DNA from: Gammaproteobacteria bacterium
GTDB taxonomy: Bacteria > Pseudomonadota > Gammaproteobacteria > Pseudomonadales > Cellvibrionaceae
Direction: 5' to 3'
DNA: 46,027 bases
Assembly: GCA_025362015.1 (NCBI GenBank)
Contig: JANYIO010000069.1
Span: 1 to 46,027 of the forward strand
A program made the translations under genes and the position numbers. This document shows, one piece after another, positions 42,381 to 46,027 of the stretch. Below the pieces are notes generated by a model. That model was not told the origin of the DNA and did not search any database. It saw only the letters and a program-made list of their open reading frames with translations. Position 1 is the first letter of the stretch; every line of letters begins with the position of its first letter.

Positions 42381-44501
42381 ATGAACCAATCTACTACCCT
42401 TGATCAAATTCCCGTCACCGCATTAAAAGGTGTTGGCGGAAGTTTGGCGACTAAACTGGCGAAGATTGGTTTGTTTAATCTGCAAGATATATTATTCCAC
42501 TTGCCGCTGCGCTATATGGACCGCACTCGTGTTACGCCAATTGCAGCATTGCAGCCCAATATGAATGCCGTGATTGAAGGTGAAATTCGCGGCTGTGAAA
42601 TTGTGTTTGGCAAGCGACGCAGTATGGTGGTGCGCTTACAAGATGCTACTGGCAATATTACTTTGCGTTTTTACCACTTCAACAATGCGCAAAAACAACG
42701 TTTGCAGACGGGCGCCGGGTTAAGAGTATTTGGTGAAACGCGGCGCGGCTCAGCGGGGTTAGAAATTTATCACCCTGAATACGAAGTGTTGGATGAAGCG
42801 GCACCATTGCCATTGGAACAAAGCCTTACTCCTATTTACCCAGCGACAGAGGGCCTGACGCAAGCGCGACTGCGCACCCTAGCCTTGCAATCATTACATT
42901 GGCTGGCTACTCATGCACTGCATGAATTGCTACCCGATGCGGTGCGCATCAAGCTACACCAAAGTTCATTGGCGGAGGCATTGCGTTTTTTACATCAACC
43001 TCCGGTGAACGCGAATACACAATTATTAATGGATGGCGAACATCCCTTTCAGCAGCGATTGGCCTTTGAAGAATTGTTGGCGCATCACTTGAGCTTATTG
43101 TTATTGCGCCGCCAAATCCAGGCCGATGGAGCGGTATCCTTAATTACAAATTCCAATTTACGACAAACTTTTCTTAAAAATCTTCCTTTTAAATTAACCA
43201 AAGCTCAAGCGCGGGTAACCGCGGAAATTGCTGCCGATTTAGCCAAACCTTTACCTATGCTGCGCTTGATTCAGGGCGATGTAGGTTCTGGTAAAACGGT
43301 AGTGGCGGCATTGGCCACTTTGGCTGCGGTTACCAGTGGGAAACAGGCGGCGATCATGGCACCGACTGAAATTCTTGCAGAACAGCATCGCCTTAACTTT
43401 GGCCGCTGGCTGGAACCGCTTGGCATTAAGGTCGGCTGGCTCACCGGTAAACTCAAAGTGGGTGAGCGACGCACGCAGTTAGCAGCCATTGCCAGTGGCG
43501 AGGCACAGGTTGTTATTGGTACTCACGCGCTGTTTCAAGACACAGTCGAATTTGCTGATTTAGGGCTAATTGTGATTGATGAGCAACATCGCTTTGGCGT
43601 ACATCAGCGGCTATCTTTATCAAGAAAGGGCGCAGTCTTAGCAGCAACATCTTCAACAAATAACAGTATCCATGCGATGCGGCCGCACCAACTCATCATG
43701 ACTGCCACGCCGATTCCACGCACACTTGCCATGAGCGCTTATGCAGATTTAGATTGCTCGGTGATTGACGAATTGCCACCGGGTCGCACCCCCATCACCA
43801 CAGTCGTCATTAGCGATAAACGCCGCGAAGAAGTGATCGAACGTGTCCGTTTAGGTTGTGCGGAGGGGCGCCAGGCCTATTGGGTTTGTACACTGATTGA
43901 AGAATCCGAAGTGTTAGAAGCGCAAGCTGCACAAGTAACCGCTGAAACACTGGCATTAGCGCTACCGCAATTGCGTATTGGCTTAATTCACGGTCGGTTA
44001 AAATCCGCCGAGAAAGAGACAATCATGGCAGCATTTAAAGCGAATGAGCTCGATTTACTCGTCGCCACCACGGTAATTGAAGTCGGTGTAGACGTGCCTA
44101 ACGCCAGCTTAATGATTATCGAAAACCCTGAACGCTTAGGCCTGGCACAACTGCACCAGCTACGTGGGCGGGTGGGGCGTGGTGCAATCGCGAGTCATTG
44201 TGTCTTACTTTATGGCTCGCCTCTGTCGCACCATAGTAAAGAACGGCTGCGGGTAATGCGTGAAAGTAGCGATGGCTTTTATATAGCCCAGCAAGATTTA
44301 CAGTTGCGCGGCCCAGGCGAAGTATTAGGTACCCGTCAGACCGGTGAAATGCAATTTAAAATCGCAGATTTACAGCGCGATGCCGATTTATTACCCTCGG
44401 TAAAACACGCCGCAAGTTTGTTAATGTCGCAATATCCGGAACTATGTCACAAAATTATCGAACGATGGCTGGGTAAGAGCCACGTTTACCTGCAAGTTTA
44501 A
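42381..44501 (+). CDS. recG: ATP-dependent DNA helicase RecG
   Basis: A 706-residue helicase that regresses stalled replication forks and branch-migrates Holliday junctions. The N-terminal wedge domain (OB fold, about residues 50-160) precedes the helicase core. Walker A is GDVGSGKTVVAA (about 301-312) and Walker B is DEQH in VIDEQHRFGVHQR. Motif III is MTATPIPRTLAM and motif VI is QLRGRVGRG. A short insertion rich in Ser/Asn (SSTNNSIHAM) lies before motif III. No clear Shine-Dalgarno was found. It follows the lipoprotein gene closely and is likely cotranscribed with it. Confidence 0.96.
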   Translation: MNQSTTLDQIPVTALKGVGGSLATKLAKIGLFNLQDILFHLPLRYMDRTRVTPIAALQPNMNAVIEGEIRGCEIVFGKRRSMVVRLQDATGNITLRFYHFNNAQKQRLQTGAGLRVFGETRRGSAGLEIYHPEYEVLDEAAPLPLEQSLTPIYPATEGLTQARLRTLALQSLHWLATHALHELLPDAVRIKLHQSSLAEALRFLHQPPVNANTQLLMDGEHPFQQRLAFEELLAHHLSLLLLRRQIQADGAVSLITNSNLRQTFLKNLPFKLTKAQARVTAEIAADLAKPLPMLRLIQGDVGSGKTVVAALATLAAVTSGKQAAIMAPTEILAEQHRLNFGRWLEPLGIKVGWLTGKLKVGERRTQLAAIASGEAQVVIGTHALFQDTVEFADLGLIVIDEQHRFGVHQRLSLSRKGAVLAATSSTNNSIHAMRPHQLIMTATPIPRTLAMSAYADLDCSVIDELPPGRTPITTVVISDKRREEVIERVRLGCAEGRQAYWVCTLIEESEVLEAQAAQVTAETLALALPQLRIGLIHGRLKSAEKETIMAAFKANELDLLVATTVIEVGVDVPNASLMIIENPERLGLAQLHQLRGRVGRGAIASHCVLLYGSPLSHHSKERLRVMRESSDGFYIAQQDLQLRGPGEVLGTRQTGEMQFKIADLQRDADLLPSVKHAASLLMSQYPELCHKIIERWLGKSHVYLQV

Positions 44502-44605
44502 TTTTCGCTGGCTGCAAGTTTTAAATTGTCGGCTATGCTCAATTGAGAGAATAAATTTCCACACGCAAACACACCATACTTACCAACCATCCACCATCCA
44601 CCTCA

Positions 44606-44611
44606 AAGGAG
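44606..44611 (+). promoter_or_regulatory. Ribosome binding site for the GTG start of the HDOD gene
   Basis: AAGGAG six bases before the GTG start codon at 44618 supports GTG as the true initiation codon. Confidence 0.7.
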
Positions 44612-44617
44612 CAGGCC

Positions 44618-46024
44618 GTGCCAGTACCAGCGAGCGTCCAATCATTATTGCAGCATAAAAATGTTGCCTATGGCTTAGCGGCCACCCCCTACAATGATGA
44701 AAATAAACGTTTGATATGGCATGACCAGTATTTACGCGATATGAGTGCAGCTAAATCATTGATTTTGCAAGATGAGCAAGGCCGGGTTCAGATCATCATT
44801 GCCGCAGATCGCCTGCTTGACCTCAAAGCAGTTAATCGCAAAATGGGGCGCGAGCTACATGCAACCAGCCGCGAAGATATACGTAAGTTTTGTGCAAGCC
44901 ACAAACTTGATTCAATACCAGCCTTGCCAAAACTGGCTGGATTACTGACCGTTGTGGATAAACATTTGCTCGACCGCACTGAGCTGTTGCTCGATTCGGG
45001 CAATGAAGATCAACTGGTACGATTGGGCCGCGATGAATTCGAACAAATCCTTGCAGATGCCATTATTTGCGATATTTCCGTGCCACTCGCCCCACTTGAA
45101 ATAGATGATTCGACCATCAGCGATACTGACCAAATACTAGGAGCCGTGCGCAATTTTACTACCCTGCGCATTAAACAACGCCTTGAAGAAACTTTAGAAT
45201 TACCACCCTTATCCGAAACTGCCCAACGCATTATCAAACTACGGGTTAACCCCAATGCTGATATTAGCGATCTCGCACAAATTGTTGAAACAGATCCTAG
45301 TTTGACGGCTCAGGTCGTAAGCTGGGCAGCGTCGCCTTACTATTCTGCACCGGGTAAAATTAAATCTGTTCACGATGCGATTGTGCGTGTACTGGGCTTT
45401 GATATGGTACTCAACCTTGCTTTGGGTTTATCCCTGGGCAAAACCATGACGCTCCCGAAAGAAGGTCCGCATGGCACCTTGCCTTACTGGCAACAAGCTG
45501 TGTACATGGCAGCAATGATTGAAGGCCTGGTGACTGCGATTCCGCGCGAATATCGCCCCAGTTTTGGCATGGCTTACCTCTGCGGCTTGCTGCACAATTT
45601 TGGTTATTTGATTTTGGCTGAAGTGTTTCCACCCTATTTTCACTCTTATTGTGAATTGGCCGACGCCAACCCTCATGTCAACCATCAGGCAATTGAACGG
45701 CATTTACTCGGCGTTACTCGCGAGCAGCTTGCCAGTACCTTGATGTCGCTCTGGTCCATGCCCGAAGAAGTTGTTATTAGCTTGCGCCATCAGAATAACC
45801 CTGACTATCAGGGTGAGCATGCTAACTACGCCAAACTTATTTTCGTCGCCCAGCGTTTGCTACACCAACACAATATTGGCCAAGGTCCGAAACTTGAGAT
45901 CCCCCAACAAATATTTGATGATCTACATCTCGACCCTGAAAAAGCACAACAAACCATGCTCAACATTCTTGAGTCCGGCCCCGACTTACAACATATAGCC
46001 CAGGATCTAAGCCCACATCACTAA
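44618..46024 (+). CDS. YbaK-like domain fused to HDOD domain
   Basis: A 468-residue cytoplasmic protein starting at GTG. Residues about 1-150 resemble the aminoacyl-tRNA deacylase (YbaK/ProRS editing) fold: AKSLILQDEQGRVQIIIAAD and VDKHLLDRTELLLDSGN. Residues about 190-400 form an HDOD domain, typical of bacterial signalling proteins: LPPLSETAQRIIKLRVNPNADI, DLAQIVETDPSLTAQVVSWA and AYLCGLLHNFGYLIL. HDOD proteins lack the full HD metal site, and no cyclic-di-GMP catalytic motif is seen here. The domain order is known in gammaproteobacteria, with unknown role. The stop TAA is at 46022-46024. Confidence 0.88.
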   Translation: MPVPASVQSLLQHKNVAYGLAATPYNDENKRLIWHDQYLRDMSAAKSLILQDEQGRVQIIIAADRLLDLKAVNRKMGRELHATSREDIRKFCASHKLDSIPALPKLAGLLTVVDKHLLDRTELLLDSGNEDQLVRLGRDEFEQILADAIICDISVPLAPLEIDDSTISDTDQILGAVRNFTTLRIKQRLEETLELPPLSETAQRIIKLRVNPNADISDLAQIVETDPSLTAQVVSWAASPYYSAPGKIKSVHDAIVRVLGFDMVLNLALGLSLGKTMTLPKEGPHGTLPYWQQAVYMAAMIEGLVTAIPREYRPSFGMAYLCGLLHNFGYLILAEVFPPYFHSYCELADANPHVNHQAIERHLLGVTREQLASTLMSLWSMPEEVVISLRHQNNPDYQGEHANYAKLIFVAQRLLHQHNIGQGPKLEIPQQIFDDLHLDPEKAQQTMLNILESGPDLQHIAQDLSPHH

Positions 46025-46027
46025 AAG

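Overview
The window looks like chromosome from a plant-polysaccharide-degrading gammaproteobacterium of the Cellvibrio type (Cellvibrionaceae). The evidence is the mix of secreted glycoside hydrolases and discoidin-type carbohydrate-binding modules joined by poly-serine linkers, moderate base composition, and gammaproteobacterial gene orders (lptM-lysA-dapF-DUF484-xerC; orn divergent from rsgA; oxyR and recG close together). No tRNA, rRNA, CRISPR array, transposase or phage gene was seen.

Layout. 1-1.9 kb: end of queG, then gnd and a strong terminator. 2-10.2 kb: a secreted carbohydrate block: a GH3 beta-glucosidase, a protein with two discoidin modules and a CBM9-like domain, then a probable sugar-oxidation operon (Tat-exported gluconate-2-dehydrogenase-subunit-3-like protein, GMC flavoprotein, secreted xylose-isomerase-like TIM barrel). 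10.2-14.5 kb: mostly core genes (periplasmic binding protein-like, orn, rsgA, DUF4426, lgt). 14.6-17.5 kb: an unusual three-gene, translationally coupled minus-strand operon of SCP-x-type thiolase, S66 (LD-carboxypeptidase/MccF-like) hydrolase and an unrecognised protein. 18-23.7 kb: a 1906-residue secreted GH2-like protein with Ig-like, DUF1566 and four discoidin modules. 24.2-27.4 kb: a coupled glycosyltransferase/methyltransferase/alpha-toroid operon. 27.7-32.4 kb: DUF2059 gene, then the lysine/DAP and xerC operon. 32.5-46 kb: membrane AraC regulator, SDR epimerase, oxyR, nhaA, XRE regulator, an LplT-PlsC-acyl-ACP-synthetase fusion, a lipoprotein, recG and a YbaK-HDOD protein.

How parts may work together. 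The GH3 and carbohydrate-binding protein would release and bind oligosaccharides outside the inner membrane. The GMC/Tat pair would oxidise sugars, most plausibly at C3 as in glucoside 3-dehydrogenases, and the exported TIM barrel could process the keto-sugar.

The most unexpected signal is non-coding. The upstream regions of the carbohydrate-binding protein gene (4939) and of the thiolase/S66 operon (17470) share two conserved blocks (34/39 and 27/32 identical by eye) in the same order and orientation relative to their genes. This suggests a common regulator or a duplicated promoter linking the uncharacterised operon to carbohydrate sensing. All family calls are from motif reading; no database search was possible.
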